Part shown: one piece after another, positions 19,907-28,482 of the stretch
Numbering within the stretch: the stretch's first letter is position 1
Layout of the letters: each line of letters starts with the position of its first letter
Source: Candidatus Palauibacter soopunensis
Lineage (GTDB): Bacteria > Gemmatimonadota > Gemmatimonadetes > Palauibacterales > Palauibacteraceae
Assembly: GCF_947581735.1 (NCBI RefSeq)
Contig: NZ_CANPVT010000007.1
Span: forward strand, 83,068 to 147,067
Direction: 5' to 3'
DNA: 64,000 nt
Translations under genes and position numbers: made by a program
Notes under the pieces: generated by a model
The model's input: only the letters and a program-made list of their open reading frames with translations
What the model was told of the DNA's origin: nothing
The model's database searches: none

Positions 19907-22796
19907 CGGCAGCCAGACCGTTTCCTGCGTTCTCGATCCGCCTCCCGGCGAGTTCGATGAGGCGGGCGTCGGGTCCCGTGAGATTCTCCCTTGCCCAGTC
20001 CCGCACGTCATCCTCGTGCGTGAAGAGGATGACTTGGGTCGAGCGCGCGAGCGCACGCAGCGTCCGCAGCACCGCCTGTTTCCGCACCGCGTCGGAAGCA
20101 CCGACGACATCATCGAGGATGAGGGGACAGGTCTCGCCTTCGCGCGTGAGATGCCGTGAGAGCGCGAACCTGAGCAGCAGGTAGATCTGCTCCGCCGTGC
20201 CATGGGAGAGCAGTTCGGCGGCACGCCAGCGCCCCCCCGGCGTCCTGACCTGGACGAGCAGGTTTTCCGGGTCGATTCGGCACCCGGTGTAGCGGCCGTC
20301 CGTCACCGCGGGCAGCCACTCGAGCACCGTCTGCGTCAGAATGGGCGCGATGTCGCGCAGCACCCGCTCCTGCGCCTCTTCGAGGAATCCGATCGTGCAG
20401 TCCAGCGTGTCCTTCAGACGCGCGATCCTCGCCTGTTCCCGTTCGGCCGCCGCCAGCGCGTCCTCCGCGTCCGCGACGCTGGGGAGATGGTGTTCACGTT
20501 CGGTGAGCTGGCCGCCTGCGCGCAGCACCTCCTCGCGCGCCGCCTCCGCCTCCCGCCTCAGGTCTTCCAGCGTATCCTCGGTGGGCCGCCCGGCCCGATC
20601 TTCGTCGAAGACGTCCGCCCCGAGCCGGTCGACGAGCCGGTCGGCCCGGCGACGCAGGTGCTCCACATCGTCCGCGAAATCCTCCAGCGTCCGCTCGCCA
20701 AGCAGTTGTTGCAGGCGATCCCATGATTCGCTGCGTTCGCCGGCTTCCTCGAGCACCCGCTCACGGCCGGCGCGCCATTGTTCCAGCGCGGCTGCCAGAT
20801 CCTCGGGGTCTTCGGCGGTCACCCCGACCCGCGCGCCGGCTTCGCGCAGCTTGATCGCGGCGTCGGCGGCGCGTTCCGACCGATGCGCGTGCCGCGTCTC
20901 CGCCGCCAGGCGCCGAGCCCGCTCGTCGCTCCACTTTCGACGCCGCTCGGCGGTCCGCCGTTCGAGTTCGCCCAATTCGCCCCGTGTGATGCCTGCGGCC
21001 CTCATGTCCCCAAGCGGGTTTTCGGCCGCGTCCGCGGTGAGGGCGTCGGCCCCGTCGCGCAGCCGTTCCGTCTCGGCGACAAGTGCGTCGAAAGATGCGC
21101 CGGCCAGCAGCCCCTGAAGCTCGTCCCATTGGGAGCCGAGTTGCGCGGCCTTCTCTCTTCCGGCCTGCCGGGATTCCAGCCGGCGGCGCAGCGACTCCGC
21201 GAGCGCGTCCGGTTCCAGTGAGGCCGCGTCCTCCCGGCCGGCGAATTCACGAAGGCGGCCGATCGCGTCGCACCGGGTCCGAAGTTCGGCCTCGTACCGC
21301 TCGCGGGCCGAGCGTCCGGTCTCCAGTTCGCGCCGGAGACTGTCGTGGCGCACGTCCAGGGCGAGCGAAATCTCCGAACGGTCGGCGCGTGTTCTCGCGA
21401 ATCGATGTGACAGGATGCCTCCCGCCCCGACGACGAACAGGATCAGTCCCGTCGAGCGCGAGTCGGGCGCCAGCAGCGCGAGCGCGAGGCCTCCGACCGC
21501 CGCGACCGCCGAAAAGGCGAGCCACGCGGCGGTTCGCGCGGGCATGCGTTCCGCGACAGGCGCCCGCCGCCTCGCGTCGAGTTCGGCCAGTTCTTCCTCG
21601 AGCTCCTCCAAGCTCCGGCTGGCCGGCGCTTCAACCTCGGAAAGCGACTCCCAGACGCGGAGCGCGTCACGGATCTCCCCGGTTCGCGCGTCCTCCTCCG
21701 GGGAAACCCGGGGGCCGCCCTCCGGAAATAGCGCCTGCAGCTCACGCGCACTGGCGAGGCGAGCTTCGGCTTCCGTGGCGGCGGCCTCCGCGACGACCGC
21801 CCGCGCGGCCGCAAGCTCCGCATCTGCCGCCTCGATCCTCTCCCCGATCTCGCCCGCCGAGGGCCCCGTCAGATCCACCGAAGCGGGAAGATTGCGCCAT
21901 GTCGTGAGCGCTTCGGTGACCGCCCGCGTGAGCCCGCCACCCTCGGGGACCGGGTGCGGCGCTCCCTCCGGGAACTCCTCGTGCAGCGCCCGCGCCTCGC
22001 GCAGTCGCTCCGCGAGCGCCTCCGCCTCCACTTTCGCGAGGGCGGCCTCCACCGCCTCCACGCGCCGCCGGGCTTCCCTCGCCGCTTGCTCCAGCGTTTC
22101 GACCTCGGCGCGACGCTCCAGAAAATCGCGGTGCGCCTCGCGGGCCGTCTCCAGGGCCTCGCGCGCCTCCGCCACCCGCCGTGCGGTCGTCATGAGCGGC
22201 TTCGTCGGAGCCCGGGTCGATCCGACGCGTTCCCGGAGAACCTCCTCGAGCCGTTGCAGCGCGGCCGCCGCCGTCTGGTCCACGCCCGCCGTCGCCGCCG
22301 CACGCTGCATGTCCTCCTGCAGCGATTCGGGATCGTCGCGGACCTTGAGAATGTCCGCCTGACGCACACAGGCGGTGGCGAGAAACGAGCGGCGGTTCAG
22401 ACCCAGCCACCGCGAGCCGTCCGGCGCCCCGTCGTACAGGATCTCGCCCGAGTAGTCCCGTCCCGCGACGCTCGTGTCCTCCGCCGAACTCTCGATCCTT
22501 CCCGCGAGATCGTGCCGCAACTCCACGTGCCGTCCGTCTTCGAGCGCGACGATGGCTCCGATCTCCCACTCGTCGCCGTCCCACGGCTTGTGGCGCGCCG
22601 CGAACCGCTTCTCCTCCTTCCGCATCGCCCCCTTGCCGCGCCGCATGCCGCAGAGCCCGGCGTACAGCGCCGCGTGCCAGGACGACTTTCCCGCCTCGTT
22701 GCGGCCGAAGACGACGTTCATTCCCGGCGCCAGTTCCAGCGTCTCATCCCGGAAGGGACCGAACCGGTGGGCCGTCACGGACTCGAAGCGCATCAC
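19899..22796 (-). CDS. YhaN-like membrane-associated SMC/Rad50-type ATPase
   Basis: 965 residues. The N-terminal ATPase half carries Walker A FGRNEAGKS (around residue 34). Long coiled coils (EALETAREAHRDFLERRAEVE and others) fill the middle. At about residues 418-465 two hydrophobic helices (AWLAFSAVAAVGGLALALL and TGLILFVVGAGGILSH) stand where a Rad50 zinc hook would be, and no CxxC is seen. The C-terminal half has a signature-like SHGTAEQIYLLLRFAL, Walker B CPLILDDVVGASD and the switch region ILFTHEDDV. It pairs with the metallophosphoesterase just upstream (ATGA overlap), as in YhaO/YhaN, and probably forms a membrane-tethered nuclease complex. Confidence 0.85.
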   Translation of the reverse strand: MMRFESVTAHRFGPFRDETLELAPGMNVVFGRNEAGKSSWHAALYAGLCGMRRGKGAMRKEEKRFAARHKPWDGDEWEIGAIVALEDGRHVELRHDLAGRIESSAEDTSVAGRDYSGEILYDGAPDGSRWLGLNRRSFLATACVRQADILKVRDDPESLQEDMQRAAATAGVDQTAAAALQRLEEVLRERVGSTRAPTKPLMTTARRVAEAREALETAREAHRDFLERRAEVETLEQAAREARRRVEAVEAALAKVEAEALAERLREARALHEEFPEGAPHPVPEGGGLTRAVTEALTTWRNLPASVDLTGPSAGEIGERIEAADAELAAARAVVAEAAATEAEARLASARELQALFPEGGPRVSPEEDARTGEIRDALRVWESLSEVEAPASRSLEELEEELAELDARRRAPVAERMPARTAAWLAFSAVAAVGGLALALLAPDSRSTGLILFVVGAGGILSHRFARTRADRSEISLALDVRHDSLRRELETGRSARERYEAELRTRCDAIGRLREFAGREDAASLEPDALAESLRRRLESRQAGREKAAQLGSQWDELQGLLAGASFDALVAETERLRDGADALTADAAENPLGDMRAAGITRGELGELERRTAERRRKWSDERARRLAAETRHAHRSERAADAAIKLREAGARVGVTAEDPEDLAAALEQWRAGRERVLEEAGERSESWDRLQQLLGERTLEDFADDVEHLRRRADRLVDRLGADVFDEDRAGRPTEDTLEDLRREAEAAREEVLRAGGQLTEREHHLPSVADAEDALAAAEREQARIARLKDTLDCTIGFLEEAQERVLRDIAPILTQTVLEWLPAVTDGRYTGCRIDPENLLVQVRTPGGRWRAAELLSHGTAEQIYLLLRFALSRHLTREGETCPLILDDVVGASDAVRKQAVLRTLRALARSTQVILFTHEDDVRDWARENLTGPDARLIELAGRRIENAGNGLAAAT

Positions 22797-23914
22797 AGCA
22801 CCTCGAGGTCGTCGCGGCCGTCGAGCGCCCGGAGTCCCATCCGCAGGACACGGCGCTTCTCATCGTCCGCCAACTCCGCCCCGAGCACATCCTCGACGAA
22901 CCGTCCGCGCACCGTGGGCTCCCCGCGGATCTCTTCGAGGTCGTACGCGAGGTGCAGTTCGGATTTTCGGATCTGCACGGCGTCGAACGTTTCGAGCAGC
23001 TGTTCGCGGATCGTGTCCTCCTGCAGATCGAGCGACGGCTCCAGGTCGCCGCACACCGTGAGGCGCGCGAGTCCCGCGAGGCTCTCCGCCTTCTCGCGCA
23101 GCGAGTCCCGAATCTGCTGGCGACTCGTGAGGCCCGTGACATCGAGCCGCAGGTCATGAACCGGGGTGACCGCCACGACGTGGCGCTCGCACGCGACCCC
23201 GCCCTCCGCGTCGATCGTCGCCACGACGGGTCCGCGCTCCCCCTCCTCCCCGAACTGCAGAGGGTCGGGGTTGCCCGGATAGGTGTGATGGGCGCCGTCC
23301 GCCGGCCGGTGATAGTGGCCGAGAAACGCGTGATGCAGCCCGCTGTCCGGGATTTCGGCGGTCTCGAAGGGGGCATGCGGCGCCTTCCCCTCGCCCTGTG
23401 CCGCGAGCCACGACCGTTCCGCTCCGTGAAAGAGCGCCACGTGCGCCCCCGTCCCGGAGACGCGGAAGCCGTCCCCGAGGAAGTTGTCCGTGTTGGCGGG
23501 AGCGCAGTGCGCGGCCCCCCACAGCGTGATGCCGGGCGCGAGGGAGACCGCCTGCAGCGCCGCATCCCGAAAGATGTGGACGTTCCCGCTCCAGCCCCCC
23601 GTCGCGTAGACGCTCGTCGGCCCGTACCAGTCGTGATTGCCGGGCGCGATGTAGACCGGCACCGGGTCGAGCGAGGCGAAGGTCTGCCGCAGGAAGTCCG
23701 CCGTGTCGAGCGTGACGCGATCGTGCTCGTACAGGTCGCCTCCGCAGAAGAGCGCGTCCGCGTCGGTCGAGCGCACGAGTTCCACGATCGCGAGCAGGGT
23801 GTCGCGCAGCGCCTCGCGCCGCCGCCGAGCGACGTCACCCGTCGCCTCGCACCACGCGAACGGGGAGTCGAGGTGGAGGTCGGCGAAGTGGACGATCGTC
23901 CGTTGCGCAGTCAG
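22793..23914 (-). CDS. YhaO/SbcD-like metallophosphoesterase (probable CTG start)
   Basis: The first ATG-type codon in frame lies at 23785, but that would remove the first metal-binding motif. The frame is open upstream to a CTG at 23914 that overlaps the patatin stop (CTGA). From there the protein is 373 residues and begins LTAQRTIVHFADLHLDSPF, containing motif I D-x-H (D12, H14). Motif II is GGDLYEHD, motif III APGNHDWYG (N93, H94) and the GHxH motif is FLGHYHRP. It is thus a complete calcineurin-like phosphoesterase of the Mre11/SbcD/YhaO type, acting on DNA with the ATPase encoded downstream. Confidence 0.85.
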   Translation of the reverse strand: MTAQRTIVHFADLHLDSPFAWCEATGDVARRRREALRDTLLAIVELVRSTDADALFCGGDLYEHDRVTLDTADFLRQTFASLDPVPVYIAPGNHDWYGPTSVYATGGWSGNVHIFRDAALQAVSLAPGITLWGAAHCAPANTDNFLGDGFRVSGTGAHVALFHGAERSWLAAQGEGKAPHAPFETAEIPDSGLHHAFLGHYHRPADGAHHTYPGNPDPLQFGEEGERGPVVATIDAEGGVACERHVVAVTPVHDLRLDVTGLTSRQQIRDSLREKAESLAGLARLTVCGDLEPSLDLQEDTIREQLLETFDAVQIRKSELHLAYDLEEIRGEPTVRGRFVEDVLGAELADDEKRRVLRMGLRALDGRDDLEVL

Positions 23915-25071
23915 GTGAGGAACGCCTCGATCCGGCCCCAGTTCGCCTCCGCGTCGGAGGCTCCCAGTTCCACGAGCGCCCGGATGTACTCGCTCTCGAA
24001 CAGGAGATAACTCAGGAAGTCGGCAGTCTTGATGTCCGGGGTCCCCAGGCCTCGCACGAGAAACCTCAGCGCGGGAGGAAGTTCGATCTCGAAGTCGCGG
24101 GCCAGTTTCCCGATGTCCCGGGAGGGTCTCAGGATGAGCAGGTCGACGCGGCGCAGACCCTGGCTCTCGGATACCTCGCGGGGGAGTCGGTCGACGAGGA
24201 GGTTGATCCGGCGCAGCGCGGCCGCGTCCCAGTCCAGCGTGTCGAGAAAGACCGAGTTCAGCAGCAGGCCCAGAACCCTCGCCGGCGGTGGATATCCGGT
24301 CGTGTCCGGCGCCCGCGCCTCCAGTTCCGACCGCCGGTAACGGGCCGAGATCGTGAAGATGCGGTCCGCTCCCATGTGAATCGCGGGCGCCAAGGGCGCC
24401 GCGGTGCGGAAGCTTCCGTCTCCGTAATACTGCTGCCCGAGTTTGACGGCCGGGAACACGAGCGGGATCGACGCGGAGGCCAGGATGTGGTCCACCGAAA
24501 TGTTCGTCCGCACGAGTCGGTAGTGTGAGCTCGCGGGCCTGGGCGCCGACTGTGGGTCCCCTTGTACGAAGAGGACGGTGCGTCCCGTCTGGTACGACAT
24601 CGCGGTGAGCCCCACCGCCTCGAGGTCCCCCGCCCCGATCCGGGTCCCGATCTCTCCGCGGTCGACGTCGCGTTCGATGAACTCCCGCAGCGGCGACGTG
24701 TCGACGAGGCTCCGGAAACGGGGGCTCAGCCCGGTTCCGCCGCCCAGAAGGGATCCCCCCAGTCGTACGCCTACCTTGAGCAGGGAAGCGGGGTTGGTGC
24801 GCAGCACTTCCTCGGTTGTGAGCGAGAGCCAGCGGCGCTTCAGCGCCTGTGTCGCGCCGCGCAGGTTTCCGTCGTAGGCGGCGAGAAAGCCCACGTTGAT
24901 CGCGCCCGCCGAGACACCGGTGAGGAGGGGGACCCGAAGCTCGGGCAGCCGCCTGCCGACATAGCTCAGCACGCCGGTCTGGTAGGCGGCCCTCGCGCCG
25001 CCACCCGAGAGGGCGAAGGCCAGCTTCCCCCGCGCGGCGCCGGAAGCGCCACTCCCAGGGGCCCCGGTCAC
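23911..25071 (-). CDS. Patatin-like phospholipase
   Basis: 386 residues from the GTG at 25071, 13 bases after the stop of the upstream gene. The family motifs are complete: oxyanion loop SGGGARAAYQ (22-31), nucleophile G-x-S-x-G as GVSAGA with S54, and the Asp dyad in YYGDGSFR. A non-hydrophobic start suggests a cytoplasmic or membrane-associated acyl hydrolase that cleaves phospholipids. It lies between the small conserved gene and the YhaO/YhaN pair in the long reverse-strand run. Longer frames upstream overlap the previous gene and are artefacts. Confidence 0.88.
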   Translation of the reverse strand: MTGAPGSGASGAARGKLAFALSGGGARAAYQTGVLSYVGRRLPELRVPLLTGVSAGAINVGFLAAYDGNLRGATQALKRRWLSLTTEEVLRTNPASLLKVGVRLGGSLLGGGTGLSPRFRSLVDTSPLREFIERDVDRGEIGTRIGAGDLEAVGLTAMSYQTGRTVLFVQGDPQSAPRPASSHYRLVRTNISVDHILASASIPLVFPAVKLGQQYYGDGSFRTAAPLAPAIHMGADRIFTISARYRRSELEARAPDTTGYPPPARVLGLLLNSVFLDTLDWDAAALRRINLLVDRLPREVSESQGLRRVDLLILRPSRDIGKLARDFEIELPPALRFLVRGLGTPDIKTADFLSYLLFESEYIRALVELGASDAEANWGRIEAFLT

Positions 25072-25084
25072 GCCGGTCCCCGGG

Positions 25085-25594
25085 TCAGGACCGTCCGCCG
25101 GGGCGGCCCAGGAGTTGCCGGTGCCATGAACGGGCGACGGGCCGCTCCAGTTCGCCCGCCCGCAGTGCCGCCAGCGTGTCGATGGTGGGATCGAAGACGG
25201 GGGTCGCCTCGCCGATCGCCCCCGTCGTCGCCCGCGCCCGGAACTCCCCCCGCGCGCAACTCTCGATCGCGCCGGACTCGTTCCGGTAGAACACGCGCGT
25301 GCTGTCGAGCAGCGAGCAACCCAGGCGTTCCTCGAGCGCGCCGAGCCGCCGGGCCATCGCGTCGATCGAGCACCCGGACGCGGGCGCCGACGCTTCGTCC
25401 ACGGCGACGACCGCGAACCGGTCCTCGACCCACTCCACGCCCGCCCGGAGTGCCGCCCCATGCGCGGTCCAGATATCGACGAACGCGCGCAGGTCGACCA
25501 TCAGCGCCTCGCGCTCCTCGGGAGTCAGCGGACGATCCGTCCCGTAGATCCAGACGCGGGCGGAGTCCGGAAGGGATGTCAGCGGAACACTCAT
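25085..25594 (-). CDS. Conserved protein, often mislabelled ABC transporter ATPase
   Basis: 169 residues from the ATG at 25594 (MSVPLTSLPDSARVWIYGTDR). There is no Walker A or B, so it is not an ATPase even though relatives in Bacteroidetes carry that name. The conserved core reads TAHGAALRAGVEWVEDRFAVVAVDE, GCSIDAMARRLGALEERLG and a VFYRN segment. A Cys in the GCSID motif is a candidate active residue. It has no signal or membrane segment. Position: between the MacB-like permease and the patatin. Function unknown. Confidence 0.7.
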   Translation of the reverse strand: MSVPLTSLPDSARVWIYGTDRPLTPEEREALMVDLRAFVDIWTAHGAALRAGVEWVEDRFAVVAVDEASAPASGCSIDAMARRLGALEERLGCSLLDSTRVFYRNESGAIESCARGEFRARATTGAIGEATPVFDPTIDTLAALRAGELERPVARSWHRQLLGRPGGRS

Positions 25595-25641
25595 GCCCGG
25601 ACCATACGTCGGCCCGCGACGTCCCGCCAATCGACCTGGGG

Positions 25642-26853
25642 CTATTCGTACCGCAGCGCCACGATCGGATCGAGCCGGGCCGCGCGCCGGGCGGGCCAGA
25701 GGCCGAAGAACATGCCCACCGCGGCGGCGAACACCACGGCGAGGCCGATGGCCTGCGGCGCGATGGCCATCGTCCAGCCCGCCGACCGCGAGAGCATTTC
25801 CGCCGCGCCGTAGGCGAACGCGACTCCGAGGATGCCGCCCGTCATGCAGAGGGTCGTGGCTTCGAGCAGGAACTGGAGCAGGATTGCGCTCCGCGTGGCG
25901 CCGAGCGCCTTGCGCACGCCGATCTCCTTCGTCCGCTCCGTGACCGACACCAGCATGATGTTCATGATCCCGATGCCCCCGACGAGGAGGCTCACCGCGG
26001 CGATCCCGGCGAGCAGCATCGTGAACGTCTGCGTCGTCTCCTGCGCCATTTCGAGGAACTGCACGCTGTCCGAGATCCAGAAGTCGTTCTCCCGCCCCAG
26101 GGGAAGGCGGTGCTCGCGCCGGAGCACTTCCTCGATCTGCACCATCGCGACCGGGATTGCCGCCTCGCTCTCGACGACGACCTTGAACTGGCTCACGCGG
26201 TCCGTCCCGAGCAGCCGGAACTGCGCCGTCTCCAGCGGGACGAAGATCTGCTCATCCTGGTTGAACCAGCCCGATCCGCCCTTTTCCTCCAGCACTCCCA
26301 CGACTTCGAAGGAGATGTTCCGGATCGAGATTGTCCGGCCGACGAGTTCCGCGGTTTCCGAGTTCAGTACCGCCGGGACCGCGCCCCCGAGCACGGCCAC
26401 GCGCCGTCGGCCGCGGTTCTCGGACTCATCGAAGAAGCGGCCGAGTTCGAGCGTGTGATTTTCGACCTCCACGTAGTTCGGCGTCGTGCCGAGAATCCGG
26501 ACGCTCGCGTTGTTGCGCCCGAACTGGACCTGCAACTGTCCCTGCATCTCCGGCGCGACCCCCAGCAGAGCCGGGGCCCCCCGCTGCACCGCCTCGACGT
26601 CTTCGGTCGTCAACCGGGCGTTCGACCCGCCGCGCACGCCGCGGAACATCCCCTGCCCGGGCCGAACCGTGAGCACGTTGGTGCCGAGCGACTCGATCTG
26701 GTTCTCGACCTGCTGCTGAGCCCCCTCTCCGAGGGCCACCATGGTGATCACGGCCCCGACCCCGATCACGATCCCGAGCATGGTCAGGAACGAGCGCAGC
26801 TTGTTGGCGCGGATCGCATCCATCGCGACCCGTAGAATCTCGAAGAAGATCAT
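25642..26853 (-). CDS. MacB-like ABC permease without fused ATPase
   Basis: 403 residues. N-terminal helix (RSFLTMLGIVIGVGAVITMVALGEG), a MacB_PCD periplasmic domain (about 45-240), then three C-terminal helices with the FtsX signature GIGIMNIMLVSVTERTKEIGVRKALGA. In the MacAB class the permease uses mechanotransmission to move periplasmic substrates through TolC. Here the nucleotide-binding domain is neither fused nor encoded next to it. It directly follows the MacA-like adaptor, ten bases downstream. Confidence 0.9.
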   Translation of the reverse strand: MIFFEILRVAMDAIRANKLRSFLTMLGIVIGVGAVITMVALGEGAQQQVENQIESLGTNVLTVRPGQGMFRGVRGGSNARLTTEDVEAVQRGAPALLGVAPEMQGQLQVQFGRNNASVRILGTTPNYVEVENHTLELGRFFDESENRGRRRVAVLGGAVPAVLNSETAELVGRTISIRNISFEVVGVLEEKGGSGWFNQDEQIFVPLETAQFRLLGTDRVSQFKVVVESEAAIPVAMVQIEEVLRREHRLPLGRENDFWISDSVQFLEMAQETTQTFTMLLAGIAAVSLLVGGIGIMNIMLVSVTERTKEIGVRKALGATRSAILLQFLLEATTLCMTGGILGVAFAYGAAEMLSRSAGWTMAIAPQAIGLAVVFAAAVGMFFGLWPARRAARLDPIVALRYE

Positions 26854-26863
26854 CGAACCCCCA

Positions 26864-28324
26864 TCACCTGCCTCCGATGCCCGGCAGGGACGTCCGGCTG
26901 CGGATCCGGTCCAGGAACTCCTGCTGCGCGATGAGCGAAGTGGGGACGGCGACGATCTCCTCGCCTTCCTCGAGCCCGCGGACGATCTGCGTGTGATCGA
27001 AGTCGCTGAGGCCGATCATGACCGGCTTCAAGTCGAGGAGGCCGCTCGCGTCGTACCTGAACACGAATGCCGGGCGGGGCTCGTCGGGCCGCCGCGCCGG
27101 GCCGCCCCGGCCGCCCCCTCCCTGGTTCCGGAACTGCTGCATCACCCGACGTCGCTCGTCATCGGACATGTTCTGGAAGACGCGCATCCGCTCCTCCTGC
27201 GACATCGACTGGAATTCCGACATCGGAACCCCGCCGATCATCGGCTCCTCCTCGCCCTCCGCCGGTCCATCGCCTTCCGCCGCGCCCTCTGGCCGATCCT
27301 GGCTCTGGAAGTCGCGCAGCAGCGCGTTGACATCGGCGTCGATCTCGAGAGCCCGGACGATCTGGACGGCCTCCTGCTGGGACTTGATCCCGCTGTTCGC
27401 CACTGCCAGCACGTCCTCCTGGCGCCCGATCACGACTTCGACGTCCGCGTTCATCCCCGGCCGCAGCAGATCCTCCTCATTGGAGATGCGCGTGAGCACG
27501 GCGAACATGGTCACGTTCTGCTCGACGACCGCCTGCGGTTCGATCTTGAGGACGGAGCCCCTGAAGGTCCGGGTGGGATACGCTTCCACGGTGATGTCCG
27601 CCGGCAGTCCCGGCTGGAGCCGGCCGATGTCCGTCTCGTCGACGAGCATGCGCACCTGGACCTCGGTGAGATCCGCCATCCGCATCAGCACGGTGCCGCC
27701 CGTGAGGTCGCGCGTCCCCGTGACGACCTGCCCCTGCTCCACCGTCCGCTCCACGACGGTTCCGGTGATCGGGGCACGGAGCGTCACGTCGTCCAGCTTG
27801 TCCCTGGCGAGTTCGAGGTTCGTCTGCGCCCGCACGAGGGATGCCCGCGCGTTCGCCGCCGAGAGGATCGCGTTCTCCAGTTCCTCCGAGGTCACGATGT
27901 CGGACTCGTGAAGCGCCTCGACCCGCTCGAGCTGGCGCCCCGCGACATCGTTCTGCGCCTCCGCGACGTCGAGGTCGGCCTGGGCCTGAGCGAACGCGTT
28001 GTTCACATCGCGCGGGTCGATCCGCACGAGTAGCGTCCCCTGTTCGACGTTGTCCCCGAGTTCGACGGGCAGTTCGAGGACCTCGCCGCCCGCCTGCGAC
28101 TTGACCTCGATCACGCGGATCGGTTCGACCGTCCCCGTCGCCTCGACGCTGGACACGATGGTCTGGCGCCCGGCCGTCAGCGTCTGGAGCGTCTGTTCCG
28201 GTTCGTTGGCCTCGCCGGTCGCACAGCCGGCGGCCGCGAGCCCGAGCGCGGTGATGACCATCGTGTGGCCGGTGGGGCCGCCTCGCGGGAGGAAGCGACG
28301 CCGGTTTCGTTCGAATATGGACAT
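26864..28324 (-). CDS. MacA-like periplasmic adaptor with a C-terminal insertion
   Basis: 486 residues from the ATG at 28324. N-terminal signal region with AAAGCAT (lipobox-like), then the barrel-sandwich hybrid (VIEVKSQAGGEVLELPVELGD), an alpha-helical hairpin (DVAEAQNDVAGRQLERVEALH), and membrane-fusion beta domains (TVVERTVEQGQVVTGT, DVEVVIGRQEDVLAV). Between the last two beta parts is an 80-residue insertion that is Gln/Glu/Gly-rich with MSQEERMRVFQNMSDDERRR. It bridges the permease and TolC in the periplasm. Order tolC, adaptor, permease supports a tripartite exporter. Confidence 0.88.
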   Translation of the reverse strand: MSIFERNRRRFLPRGGPTGHTMVITALGLAAAGCATGEANEPEQTLQTLTAGRQTIVSSVEATGTVEPIRVIEVKSQAGGEVLELPVELGDNVEQGTLLVRIDPRDVNNAFAQAQADLDVAEAQNDVAGRQLERVEALHESDIVTSEELENAILSAANARASLVRAQTNLELARDKLDDVTLRAPITGTVVERTVEQGQVVTGTRDLTGGTVLMRMADLTEVQVRMLVDETDIGRLQPGLPADITVEAYPTRTFRGSVLKIEPQAVVEQNVTMFAVLTRISNEEDLLRPGMNADVEVVIGRQEDVLAVANSGIKSQQEAVQIVRALEIDADVNALLRDFQSQDRPEGAAEGDGPAEGEEEPMIGGVPMSEFQSMSQEERMRVFQNMSDDERRRVMQQFRNQGGGGRGGPARRPDEPRPAFVFRYDASGLLDLKPVMIGLSDFDHTQIVRGLEEGEEIVAVPTSLIAQQEFLDRIRSRTSLPGIGGR

Positions 28325-28482
28325 CGGAATCTCGTCTCGTGTCGGGTCCTTGAACGGACTATCGGGGCGCCGAAATCGGGCCGCCATAGCACGCTGAGAG
28401 GACACCCCGCGCGAGTCCGACGTTGAAGAGATATGCCATGCGGCGCTCGCAGCCCGGAGCAAAGCCCACGAGCTGCCAGCCG

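Noticed and set aside
25085-25594. Interpretation as the missing ATPase of the MacB-like permease
   Set aside because: No Walker A, Walker B or ABC signature in 169 residues; the ABC name of relatives is an annotation error.
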